NCBI GenBank assembly: GCA_902572675.1
Contig: CACGGY010000002.1
Span: forward strand, 1-46,979
DNA: 46,979 nucleotides
Origin: an uncultured Prochlorococcus sp.
GTDB taxonomy: Bacteria > Cyanobacteriota > Cyanobacteriia > PCC-6307 > Cyanobiaceae
Direction: 5' to 3'
This document shows, one piece after another, positions 24,304-32,169 of the stretch. Each line of letters opens with the position of its first letter. Positions within the stretch are counted from its first letter, which is position 1. A program made the translations under genes and the position numbers. The notes under the pieces were generated by a model. It did not search any database and was not told where the DNA came from. It saw nothing but the letters and a program-made list of their open reading frames with translations.

Positions 24304-24911
24304 AATTTGGTTTTATGAGATTAAAGGTGTGCAATATGTCGCAACTATAGAAGAAATTAAAACTACAAAAACCTAACAAATTCAAGATCAAAGATTTTCT
24401 TATAAACAAGGACTTATTTGCGCCAATCACTTTCAACACTTTTTGATTTAGACCCACTAGAAATTCTAATTAATTCTCAACCTGGTTAGCCTCCAAGTTT
24501 AGCTTATGGCATGGGAAATATCAGTTTAAGTCATTGTAAAGATGCCATTACTATAAGTCTGGCATAAAGCAAAATAGGGATTGATATTGAGTGAACAGAT
24601 TGAGATTATAACCATATAAAATTTTCAAAAAAATTTTTTTTCTCACCAATAAATGAAACCATAATAATTATTTAACAAAAAATATGATATTCAATCAATG
24701 GTGTGGAGTTGAAGCTGCTATAAAATGGGATCATGGAAAAATAGCAAAAGACACAAAATATTGGTAATTTTTTGAAAAGCCTAAAGAGTTAATTCATAAG
24801 AAGAAAAATATAAATTTAAATAATTCATAGATTAACTTCCATAATTGGACTATCGCTTTAGCCTACGAAGAAAGAACTTCTTTTAATCTTGAGATTATTT
24901 GTTGTTCGAAA
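24304..24911 (+). pseudogene. Degraded Sfp/HetI-type 4'-phosphopantetheinyl transferase
   Basis: The frame that opens at 24301 reads, with stops shown as gaps, RTYLRQSLSTLFDLDPLEI, then PPSLAYGMGNISLSHCKDA, then SKIGIDIE, then DYNHIKFSKKFFSPINET. After a frameshift between about 24660 and 24690 it continues as NQWCGVEAAIKWDHGKIA and FHNWTIALAYEE. These are the ordered PPTase motifs (GKP-like region, SLSHC, GIDIE, WCxxEAxxK) of an enzyme that transfers phosphopantetheine to acyl carrier protein. Stops interrupt the conserved body at 24403, 24487, 24565, 24592, 24601, 24765 and 24828. Upstream of 24403 no good start is visible. The gene lies between divergent bcp and convergent rarA. Ends are approximate. 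Confidence 0.85.
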
Positions 24912-24916
24912 ATTTT

Positions 24917-26206
24917 TTATTTTTCTTTTATTCTAAGCAGTTCTTCATATTGAGTTTTTTCCCATCCATTATTATTTGGTTCCCATATTTTTAAACCTCT
25001 TAAAGATTTAGGAAGATATTCTTGTACGACCCAATTACCTGGATATTTATGAGGATTTACATAACTATTTGAATTATTTTTTAAATGAAGTGGAACATCA
25101 AAAGCATTGGTAGATTTGATTTTTTCAATTGCTTTAAAAATACTTTTCGTACTATTACTTTTTGGAGAAATAGCTAAATATAAAGAAGCCTGAGTTAAAA
25201 AATATAATCCTTCTGGAAAACCAACTCTATCAAAAGCATCACAACAGGATTGTACAACTACTATGGCATTAGGATCAGCTATTCCAATATCTTCACTGGC
25301 AGATATAAGTAGTCTTCTAAAAATAAAATTAGGATCTTCACCAGCCTCCAGCATATTCGCAAGCCACAATAAAGTAGCATCTGGATCAGAACCTCTTATA
25401 GACTTGATGAAGGCACTAATTACATCGTAGTGATTTTGACCATTTTTATCGTAAACAATATTTTTCTTTTGTAGTGCATCCTCTGCTATAGAGAGATTAA
25501 TATTAATTTCTTTAGAATCATTTTCAGCAGTTGTTTCTATAGCCATCTCTAGCGCATTGATTAATGTCCTTGCATCTCCGCCAGAAAATTTAATCAAATG
25601 TCTTATAGCATCTTGAGTTAAATAAACCTTTTTTGAATCTTTTTGTTTTGAATAGTGAGTAATGACTTTTTGTATTATTTTCTGCAAATCATTTTCTGCC
25701 AAAGGAAGTAATGTGAAAATACGAGACCTGCTAACAAGCGCTTTATTAACAGCAAAGAAAGGGTTTTCAGTTGTAGCACCAATAAAAGTTATAGTTCCAT
25801 TTTCTATTGAGGGTAATAAAGCATCTTGCTGAACTGATGTAAATCTATGAACCTCATCGATAAATAAAATTGTTTTTCTTTTTGAATTTATTAATCTATC
25901 TTTTGCATTAGCGATTTCATTTCTTAATTCTTTAACACTTGATAATACTGCATTTAATTTAATTAATTTTGAACGCGTATTGAAAGAAATAATTTCTATA
26001 AGAGTAGTTTTTCCAACACCCGGAGGACCTGAAAAAATAAAATTACTAATCTTATCTTTTAATATTGCGCGTCTTAAAAGCGAATTCTCATTCAGGATTG
26101 GTTGTTGACCAAAAAAATCTTCCAAATTCTTTGGCCTTAATTTATCTGCCAAAGGTGCATTGTTTTCTTTTTGAAAATAATTAGTAAATAAATTTTCTGA
26201 GTGCAT
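24917..26206 (-). CDS. rarA: Replication-associated recombination protein A (MgsA/RarA)
   Basis: RarA is a AAA+ clamp-loader-like ATPase that acts at stalled replication forks. The 429-residue protein starts with LADKLRPKNLEDFFGQQPIL. It has Walker A GPPGVGKTTL (about 60-69), Walker B ILFIDEVHRFTSVQQDALL and the sensor 1 region TFIGATTENPFFAVNKAL. The C-terminal oligomerisation part shows GEDPNFIFRRLLISASEDIG and PHKYPGNWVVQEYLP. The length and order match the MgsA/RarA family. It is convergent with the phosphopantetheinyl transferase pseudogene. Confidence 0.93.
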   Translation of the reverse strand: MHSENLFTNYFQKENNAPLADKLRPKNLEDFFGQQPILNENSLLRRAILKDKISNFIFSGPPGVGKTTLIEIISFNTRSKLIKLNAVLSSVKELRNEIANAKDRLINSKRKTILFIDEVHRFTSVQQDALLPSIENGTITFIGATTENPFFAVNKALVSRSRIFTLLPLAENDLQKIIQKVITHYSKQKDSKKVYLTQDAIRHLIKFSGGDARTLINALEMAIETTAENDSKEININLSIAEDALQKKNIVYDKNGQNHYDVISAFIKSIRGSDPDATLLWLANMLEAGEDPNFIFRRLLISASEDIGIADPNAIVVVQSCCDAFDRVGFPEGLYFLTQASLYLAISPKSNSTKSIFKAIEKIKSTNAFDVPLHLKNNSNSYVNPHKYPGNWVVQEYLPKSLRGLKIWEPNNNGWEKTQYEELLRIKEK

Positions 26207-26239
26207 ATAAATAAAATCAAAAAATCATTACTTTCAATT

Positions 26240-27877
26240 CTACGTAATTACTGTAGGAGTTTCCATTTGAGTAAGTTTTGAAATGTTCAATAAAGCATTT
26301 AAATCATCTATTAGAGGTTTCAAAGCGATCTGAGGATTTAACGAAAGATTCTTTTGAGGATCGAAAAACTTCTCAAAGTAAAGTCTTAATGTTGCACCCT
26401 TAGTTCCAGTTCCAGAAAGGCGCACAATTACTCGAGAGTTATCATCAAGGACCAATCTTAAACCTTGATTTTCACTTATAGAATTATCAACGGGATCTAA
26501 ATATGAAAAGTTATCTGCAACTTTAACTAAATGGCCAGCAAAACTATTTCCTTTTAAATTTTCGAGCATAGAAGTTAGATTACCAAAGATTTGATTAGCA
26601 ATATTTGAGGGAATTGCCTCATAATCATGTCTTGAATAATAATTCCTACCAAATTGTTTCCAATGATTCTGCATCAAATCACTTACCGAACATTTTTTCT
26701 CAGCTAAAACTTGTAACCAATACAAAACTGCCCATAGTCCATCTTTCTCTCTCACATGATTACTACCTGTTCCAAAACTTTCTTCTCCACATAAAGTAAT
26801 TAAATTAGAATCTAAAAGATTTCCAAAAAACTTCCAGCCAGTAGGTGTCTCGAAACAAGGTATATTTAATACTCGAGCGACATTATCAACAGCTGAGCTG
26901 GTTGGCATGGATCGTGCCACACCTGTAATACCATCTTTATAACCAGGGACACATTTTGTGTTAGCAGTGATAACTGCAAGGCTATCACTAGGATTTACAA
27001 AACATCCACTTCCTAAAATCATATTCCTATCTCCATCTCCATCGCATGCAGCACCAAAACTATAAGATTTTTTATTTAATAACAAATCAGCCAAGTGGGA
27101 TGCGTAAGTAAGATTAGGATCAGGATGTAAACCTCCAAAATCTTTTAACGGGTTACTATTCATAACACAATCTGGTGCAAGACCCATTTTTTTAACAAAA
27201 ATATTTTTTGCATATGGGCCTGTAACCGCATTCATTGCATCAAAAATTAAAGAGAAGTCTTTTTTTAAAAAATCACTAATTTGATCAAAGTCAAAAATTT
27301 TCTCCATCAAATTAGAATAATCTGCCAATCCATCAATAATTTCTAAGGTTGTATCGTTGTAATGATAAGTTCCATATTCACTAAAATCAGGTAATTGAAT
27401 TTTACAAATTTTATAACTAGTTAGTAATTGTGAAGCCTTAAAAATCTTATTAGTAATTATCTCAGGAGCTGGGCCACCATTAGAGATATTCAATTTCACA
27501 CCAAAGTCGCCATCAATCCCACCAGGATTATGGCTTGCAGAAAGAATAATTCCACCAATAGCGTTTTCTTTTCTAATTAAATGTGATGTCGCAGGAGTAG
27601 ATAATAAACCGTATTTTGGAACAATAACCTTTTGAACTTTATGAGCAATGCATATTTCGACAATTTTTTCTATTGCTTCAATATTGCCATATCTGCCATC
27701 ACCACCAACTACTAATGTTGAACCTTTTAAATCTCCTAATGATTGTAAGATTGCTTCAATAAAAACTTCTAGATAATGTTCTTCCTGAAACTTTAAAGTA
27801 CTTTTTCTTAATCCAGAAGTACCTGGTTTTTGATCTAGAAAAGGAGAATTGATATTAATTTCACTAACTTGATTCAT
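26240..27877 (-). CDS. pgm: Phosphoglucomutase (alpha-D-glucose-phosphate specific)
   Basis: This 545-residue enzyme interconverts glucose 1-phosphate and glucose 6-phosphate, linking glycogen and central carbon metabolism. It has the N-terminal FGTSG-like start (QKPGTSGLRKST), the phosphoserine loop LSASHNPGGIDGDFGVK, the metal-binding CDGDGDRNMI, the sugar-binding GEESFGTGSNHVREKDGLWA and the C-terminal phosphate-binding VRLSGTGTKGATLRLY. The length and arrangement match the long alpha-D-glucose form. The start ATG at 27877 is 32 bases after the stop of a 56-aa membrane protein gene on the same strand. Confidence 0.95.
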   Translation of the reverse strand: MNQVSEININSPFLDQKPGTSGLRKSTLKFQEEHYLEVFIEAILQSLGDLKGSTLVVGGDGRYGNIEAIEKIVEICIAHKVQKVIVPKYGLLSTPATSHLIRKENAIGGIILSASHNPGGIDGDFGVKLNISNGGPAPEIITNKIFKASQLLTSYKICKIQLPDFSEYGTYHYNDTTLEIIDGLADYSNLMEKIFDFDQISDFLKKDFSLIFDAMNAVTGPYAKNIFVKKMGLAPDCVMNSNPLKDFGGLHPDPNLTYASHLADLLLNKKSYSFGAACDGDGDRNMILGSGCFVNPSDSLAVITANTKCVPGYKDGITGVARSMPTSSAVDNVARVLNIPCFETPTGWKFFGNLLDSNLITLCGEESFGTGSNHVREKDGLWAVLYWLQVLAEKKCSVSDLMQNHWKQFGRNYYSRHDYEAIPSNIANQIFGNLTSMLENLKGNSFAGHLVKVADNFSYLDPVDNSISENQGLRLVLDDNSRVIVRLSGTGTKGATLRLYFEKFFDPQKNLSLNPQIALKPLIDDLNALLNISKLTQMETPTVIT

Positions 27878-27909
27878 ATTTTTAAGAAACTTCCAAAAAT
27901 CTAACTAAA

Positions 27910-28080
27910 TTAATGAGGCATTTCGGAAGTTCTTAACATAGCGATAAACCATAATGAAGAAATTAATAATGCACTAAGAATTCCATAGTTAACACCAAAT
28001 TTAGATATTGTAATTGGAACAATTAATGGAAAAGTCAATGCACCAAACAATGGAGTAAAAGCTACAATTTTTTTTAGCAT
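27910..28080 (-). CDS. Small membrane protein (56 aa)
   Basis: A 56-residue frame with an ATG start and a short basic end (MLKKIV). It has two hydrophobic segments, FTPLFGALTFPLIVPITI and NYGILSALLISSLWFIAML, split by SKFG. It is not a shadow of another gene. It lies between the DUF4912 gene (12-base gap) and pgm (32-base gap), all on the minus strand, so it may be co-transcribed with them. No family is recognised. The two-helix hairpin pattern with a charged loop is the reason for calling it coding. Confidence 0.65.
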   Translation of the reverse strand: MLKKIVAFTPLFGALTFPLIVPITISKFGVNYGILSALLISSLWFIAMLRTSEMPH

Positions 28081-28092
28081 TAATTTAATTTA

Positions 28093-29193
28093 TTAAAACC
28101 ATTCAGTCTCAGCATTATCTTTTTCATTAGTATCGTCAAGTGGTGTGGATCTATCAAATTTCATTGAAATACTTTTTTCTTGCTCACCTGATACATCAAC
28201 AGCTTTAATATCGTATTTTTGAGTCCCGTCTCTAAATGGAACTTGAATTCTAAAAGTACCATCTGCGGCAAGAGGTACATCTTCTCCACCTATTGTCAGT
28301 TTTGCAGAAGGCTCTGTAGCTCCATAAACAATTAATTCAGCATCAGCAACGAGCCAAAAAGATCTATTTTTAATAATTCCGCTTCCAGAATCGTTTAAAC
28401 CTGATGACCATTTACCAGCACCTGAGTCTGTAAGATTATCATTAAGGTTTGTTGAATTTAAATTTTCCATGAATTCTTCAGAACCAACTTTTCTTCTGAG
28501 AGGAATGTTAGTTGCTGCTTGGTATAACCTTTCATGCATACCATTTTGTTCTGAAAGAACAGGATTAGAAATATCTGGGATTGACTCAGAAGTAGAATCT
28601 AAATTAAAAGGCACAAATTTATCAAGAATTTGCTCAGAAGGATGGGACCCAGGAACATGACTTATCGAAGAAAATGCCAATGACATCCAGTTAAAACCGT
28701 ATTTGTAACCTAATTCAACTTTATAATCTCTATCTGCAAGTGGGATCGGCAAGTACCACTCAGTACTGAAACTATCAACTGCTATCTCCCTAAGTGTTCC
28801 TTGATTCAAGTTGCTTCCTTCAGAACCAGATGCATCAAATAATCGTAAACATAATTTATTCGCTCCCAAAGATTGTGCCTTTTCTCTATCTGCATCGGAA
28901 ATTTGCCAAAAAACATAAGCCCAATCTGGATCTCTTGGAAGGAAAACAACATTCGTTTTAACTTCTTCAGTACTGTTGAAAGCATTGGACTCAGAAGATT
29001 CTTCAGATTTTGAATGAGGAGCTACAGTATAAGTATTTTTTGCAGACTTTTCTTGATATTTAAGTATTAAATCAACTAAAACGGCTTTTGTTTTGCGACT
29101 GTAAAGCGGAACCGATAATTTACTTGCTTCTTGACGTAATTGTCTGAGGGTTAGTGAGAGTAATTGATCTTTATTCATGATCCCATCAGCCAC
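28093..29193 (-). CDS. DUF4912 protein with N-terminal SAP/Rho_N-like module
   Basis: The 366-residue protein starts with a short helical nucleic-acid-binding-like module (LTLRQLRQEASKLSVPLYSR, continuing KTKAVLVDLI; about residues 12-48). After an acidic serine-rich linker follows the DUF4912 domain (about 75-190), visible as FLPRDPDWAYVFWQISDADR and LCLRLFDASG. The C-terminal part has beta-sandwich-like segments (WLVADAELIVYGATEPSAKL). The GTG at 29193 is supported by GGAG 8 bases upstream. DUF4912 proteins are widespread in cyanobacteria and some other bacteria; their function is not established. Confidence 0.8.
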   Translation of the reverse strand: MADGIMNKDQLLSLTLRQLRQEASKLSVPLYSRKTKAVLVDLILKYQEKSAKNTYTVAPHSKSEESSESNAFNSTEEVKTNVVFLPRDPDWAYVFWQISDADREKAQSLGANKLCLRLFDASGSEGSNLNQGTLREIAVDSFSTEWYLPIPLADRDYKVELGYKYGFNWMSLAFSSISHVPGSHPSEQILDKFVPFNLDSTSESIPDISNPVLSEQNGMHERLYQAATNIPLRRKVGSEEFMENLNSTNLNDNLTDSGAGKWSSGLNDSGSGIIKNRSFWLVADAELIVYGATEPSAKLTIGGEDVPLAADGTFRIQVPFRDGTQKYDIKAVDVSGEQEKSISMKFDRSTPLDDTNEKDNAETEWF

Positions 29194-29201
29194 TTTAAAA
29201 T

Positions 29202-29205
29202 CTCC
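29202..29205 (-). promoter_or_regulatory. Ribosome-binding site deciding a GTG start (DUF4912 gene)
   Basis: On the minus strand a GGAG lies 8 bases before the GTG at 29191-29193. This supports the GTG start of the DUF4912 gene over the in-frame ATG five codons later (at 29178). Strong Shine-Dalgarno sequences are uncommon in this window, so the site is informative. Confidence 0.5.
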
Positions 29206-29466
29206 GTTTTTGTTTGGGATCAGTATGTTCTTTTTTTTTAGGAATTGTGTGTCTTTTTGGCCTGTCGTCAGGATCCTCTGACTACTAAAGAATTCTCAAA
29301 ATTGATATTTCTCTTCAAAACAGCTGGTATCAAAGCAATTAATTAATTTTCAGATCTTTTTGAAATGTAAATTAATTTTCTTTTTTTTTAAATTTTATTA
29401 CCTGAATTTGTTAACGACTCAACAAAAATATATTTTTTCTTCGGGATCAGTTAAATAAAAAAGAAT
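29206..29466. other. Intergenic gap of about 260 bases, no gene seen
   Basis: The region between the DUF4912 gene and the 117-aa gene has no open frame with coding-like composition on either strand. It holds an 8-base palindrome AGGATCCT within the small inverted pair GTCAG...CTGAC (29267-29282) in a short patch of higher G+C, upstream of the DUF4912 gene. The rest is AT-rich. This could be a 5' leader of the DUF4912 transcript, but no known riboswitch or small RNA is recognised. Confidence 0.3.
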
Positions 29467-29820
29467 TCAGCGTTGTTCAACTAAAAGAACTAAATCATCT
29501 ATCTCTAAATCCTCAATATTTTTACCAATTTTTTTTGAAAAAGTACTGAATTTTCTCGAAGTGGACTCTAACTGTTCATACAAAAGATCACTAAATTTTT
29601 TATCATCAAATTTTTTAGATTGGTTATCACACCATTGTCTAAGAGGATTTTTATTTTGATATTCCAAACTATCATCAACATTGATAAGTTTTAAAATCTG
29701 AAGGCAATGAGCGAGTATTCTTAAATGATGTTTCTGCATTATAGATAGATCAAGATTATCAATTTCTTGAATAGTTTCTATATTTAATGGGTTAGACAAG
29801 GGATCAAGATGATTAGACAT
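29467..29820 (-). CDS. Helical protein of unknown function (117 aa), divergent from suf operon
   Basis: A 117-residue soluble protein, mostly helical, with a conserved-looking segment IMQKHHLRILAHCLQILKLI (about 28-47) and a charged second half. Only two cysteines are present and there is no winged-helix or CX-cluster pattern, so it does not look like the suf regulator SufR. It is divergent from sufB with a 95-base gap, the place where sufR sits in some other cyanobacteria. I do not recognise a family. Confidence 0.7.
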   Translation of the reverse strand: MSNHLDPLSNPLNIETIQEIDNLDLSIMQKHHLRILAHCLQILKLINVDDSLEYQNKNPLRQWCDNQSKKFDDKKFSDLLYEQLESTSRKFSTFSKKIGKNIEDLEIDDLVLLVEQR

Positions 29821-29915
29821 TAATTTTTAGTTTTAATAAAGGAAAAAAACTCAATATTGGGGGTATCTTTCGTTAAAGTATATAAAGCTAATTGTAATAA
29901 GTTATTTTTAATAAC

Positions 29916-31358
29916 ATGGTCAACGAAAATTTAGTTAAAGATGTAGTAAAAGAGCCTTACAAATATGGTTTCGTTACTGATATTGAAACTGAAAAAATAG
30001 AAAAGGGATTAAATGAAGATATCATAAAATTAATTTCACAGAAGAAAGAAGAACCAAAATTTCTTCTTGACTTTAGATTAAAAGCCTTTAAAAAATGGCA
30101 AAAAATGAAAGAGCCTGATTGGGCAGAATTAGGATATAAAAAAATTGATTATCAAGACATTATTTATTACTCTGCTCCCAAGCAAAAAGAGAAAATTTCT
30201 AGCTTAGATGAAGTTGATCCCAAACTTCTTGAAACTTTTGATAAATTAGGAATACCCCTTACAGAGCAAAAAAAACTCACAAATGTAGCAGTAGATGCTG
30301 TCTTTGATAGTGTTTCTATAGCCACAACTTTTAGAGAAGAACTTGCTGAACATGGAGTTATATTTTGCTCAATTAGTGAAGCAGTAAAAAATCACGCGGA
30401 TTTGATTGAAAAATATTTAGGTACAGTAGTGCCAGCTAGTGATAATTATTTTGCAGCACTAAATTCTGCAGTTTTTAGTGATGGTTCTTTTGTTTATATC
30501 CCTAAAGGTGTTAGCTGCCCAATGGATCTATCTTCCTACTTCAGAATTAATAGTGGAGATTCAGGACAATTCGAAAGAACACTAATCATTGCTGAAGAAT
30601 CAAGTTCTGTAAGTTATCTAGAAGGTTGTACAGCTCCAATGTTTGATACAAATACCCTACATGCAGCAGTTGTGGAGCTCATAGCATTAGACGACGCCTC
30701 AATAAAATATTCAACAGTGCAAAATTGGTATGCTGGTGATGAAGAAGGTATTGGCGGAATTTTTAATTTTGTCACCAAGAGAGGAAAATGTTTAGGTAAG
30801 AGAAGTAAAATTAGCTGGTCTCAAGTTGAAACAGGGTCTGCAATTACATGGAAATATCCTAGCTGTCTTCTTTTAGGTGAAGAATCTGTAGGAGAATTTT
30901 ATTCAGTGGCTCTCACCAATAATCTTCAGCAAGCAGATACCGGCACAAAAATGATTCATATCGGTCCTAAGACCAAATCAACTATTGTTAGCAAAGGTAT
31001 TAGTGCAGGTAACTCAAAAAATAGCTATAGAGGTCTTGTCAAAATGGGAACAAAAGCCACAGGATCAAGAAATTACAGTCAATGTGATTCAATGTTAATT
31101 GGGGATCAAGCTTCTGCAAATACATTCCCTTACATCAAATCTCAACAACCAAATTCTGAAATTGAGCATGAAGCAAGCACATGTAGAATCTCAGAAGACC
31201 AACTTTTTTATCTCCAAAGCAGAGGTATAGAATTTGAGGAGGCAGTATCTATGATGGTCAGCGGTTTTTGCAGAGATGTATTTAATCAATTACCTATGGA
31301 ATTTGCTGCTGAAGCAGATAAGTTACTAGCACTTAAACTAGAGGGATCAGTAGGTTAA
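29916..31358 (+). CDS. sufB: Fe-S cluster assembly protein SufB
   Basis: SufB is the scaffold subunit of the SufBCD complex that builds iron-sulfur clusters. The 480-residue protein shows the family body: EPDWAELGYKKIDYQDIIYY, the SufB-type beta-helix with YFAALNSAVFSDGSFVYIPKG, EGCTAPMFDTNTLHAAVVEL, and the C-terminal SEIEHEASTCRISEDQLFYL. It is the first gene of the sufBCDS operon, which proceeds through sufC, sufD and sufS with gaps of 21, 4 and -1 bases. The promoter must lie in the 95-base gap to the divergent 117-aa gene. Confidence 0.96.
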   Translation: MVNENLVKDVVKEPYKYGFVTDIETEKIEKGLNEDIIKLISQKKEEPKFLLDFRLKAFKKWQKMKEPDWAELGYKKIDYQDIIYYSAPKQKEKISSLDEVDPKLLETFDKLGIPLTEQKKLTNVAVDAVFDSVSIATTFREELAEHGVIFCSISEAVKNHADLIEKYLGTVVPASDNYFAALNSAVFSDGSFVYIPKGVSCPMDLSSYFRINSGDSGQFERTLIIAEESSSVSYLEGCTAPMFDTNTLHAAVVELIALDDASIKYSTVQNWYAGDEEGIGGIFNFVTKRGKCLGKRSKISWSQVETGSAITWKYPSCLLLGEESVGEFYSVALTNNLQQADTGTKMIHIGPKTKSTIVSKGISAGNSKNSYRGLVKMGTKATGSRNYSQCDSMLIGDQASANTFPYIKSQQPNSEIEHEASTCRISEDQLFYLQSRGIEFEEAVSMMVSGFCRDVFNQLPMEFAAEADKLLALKLEGSVG

Positions 31359-31379
31359 TTAATCAATTTCTAAACTGAA

Positions 31380-32165
31380 ATGCAAAGTAAAATGAAAGAA
31401 TCAGATCCAATTTTAGAAGTTAAAAATCTCTCTGCATCTACTGATAATCTTCCAATTTTAAAAGGGGTTTCACTTACTGTCTATCCTGGAGAAATCCATG
31501 CCATTATGGGGAGAAATGGATGTGGCAAAAGTACTCTTTCGAAAATCATTGCAGGACATCCCTCGTATAATATTACAAATGGCGACATAAAATTTTTAGG
31601 TGAAAACATCAACTCTCTAGAACCTGAAGAGAGATCTCAATCAGGAATTTTTCTTGGTTTTCAATATCCAATTGAGATTCCAGGTGTAAGTAATCTTGAG
31701 TTTCTAAGAGTTTCAACTAATGCTAGAAGGAAATTCCTCAACAAAGAAGAATTGGATACTTTTGATTTTGAAGAATTAGTTAAAGAAAAATTAGAAATTG
31801 TGAAAATGGATCACGCATTCCTATCAAGAAGTGTAAATCAAGGCTTTTCCGGAGGTGAAAAAAAAAGAAATGAAATTCTGCAAATGGCTTTACTTGAGCC
31901 TAAGATAGCAATATTAGATGAGACTGATTCTGGTCTAGATATCGATGCTCTAAGAATAGTGGCATCAGGAATTAAAAAAATATCTAATGCACAAACTGGA
32001 ATTATACTTATCACCCACTATCAAAGATTATTAGATGAAATTAAACCAAATTATGTCCATGTTATGTCAAACGGACAAATCATAAAAACTGGTGAGAGTG
32101 ATCTTGCTCTAGAGCTTGAAGAAAAAGGGTATGAGTGGACTGATAACTTTATAAAAGAGACCTAA
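31380..32165 (+). CDS. sufC: Fe-S cluster assembly ATPase SufC
   Basis: SufC is the ATPase of the SufBCD complex, a soluble ABC-type protein. The 261-residue sequence has Walker A MGRNGCGKSTLSKII (about 42-56), the Q-loop region FLGFQYPIEIPGV, the signature NQGFSGGEKKRNEILQMALL, Walker B AILDETDSGLDIDAL and the switch histidine ITHYQRLL. The FQYPIEIPGV and SGGEKKRNEI variants are characteristic of SufC. An in-frame ATG at 31392 is an alternative start (MKESDPILEV), which would remove only four residues. It lies 21 bases after sufB and 4 before sufD. Confidence 0.96.
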   Translation: MQSKMKESDPILEVKNLSASTDNLPILKGVSLTVYPGEIHAIMGRNGCGKSTLSKIIAGHPSYNITNGDIKFLGENINSLEPEERSQSGIFLGFQYPIEIPGVSNLEFLRVSTNARRKFLNKEELDTFDFEELVKEKLEIVKMDHAFLSRSVNQGFSGGEKKRNEILQMALLEPKIAILDETDSGLDIDALRIVASGIKKISNAQTGIILITHYQRLLDEIKPNYVHVMSNGQIIKTGESDLALELEEKGYEWTDNFIKET

Positions 32166-32169
32166 ACAA

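Noticed and set aside
24275..24457. 60-aa minus-strand frame upstream of bcp
   Set aside because: It lies antisense to the start of the phosphopantetheinyl transferase pseudogene and has the composition of AT-rich noise.
24304..24911. Stop-codon readthrough or recoding (selenocysteine, pyrrolysine or genetic-code change) rescuing the phosphopantetheinyl transferase frame
   Set aside because: All three stop types occur in the frame, there is also a frameshift, and every other gene in the window uses standard stops. Recoding would not repair the frameshift.
27888..27931. Inverted repeat AACTTCC...GGAAGTT near the pgm start as an attenuator
   Set aside because: Only 7 pairs with a loop of about 30 bases, and it overlaps the end of the 56-aa coding frame; likely by chance.
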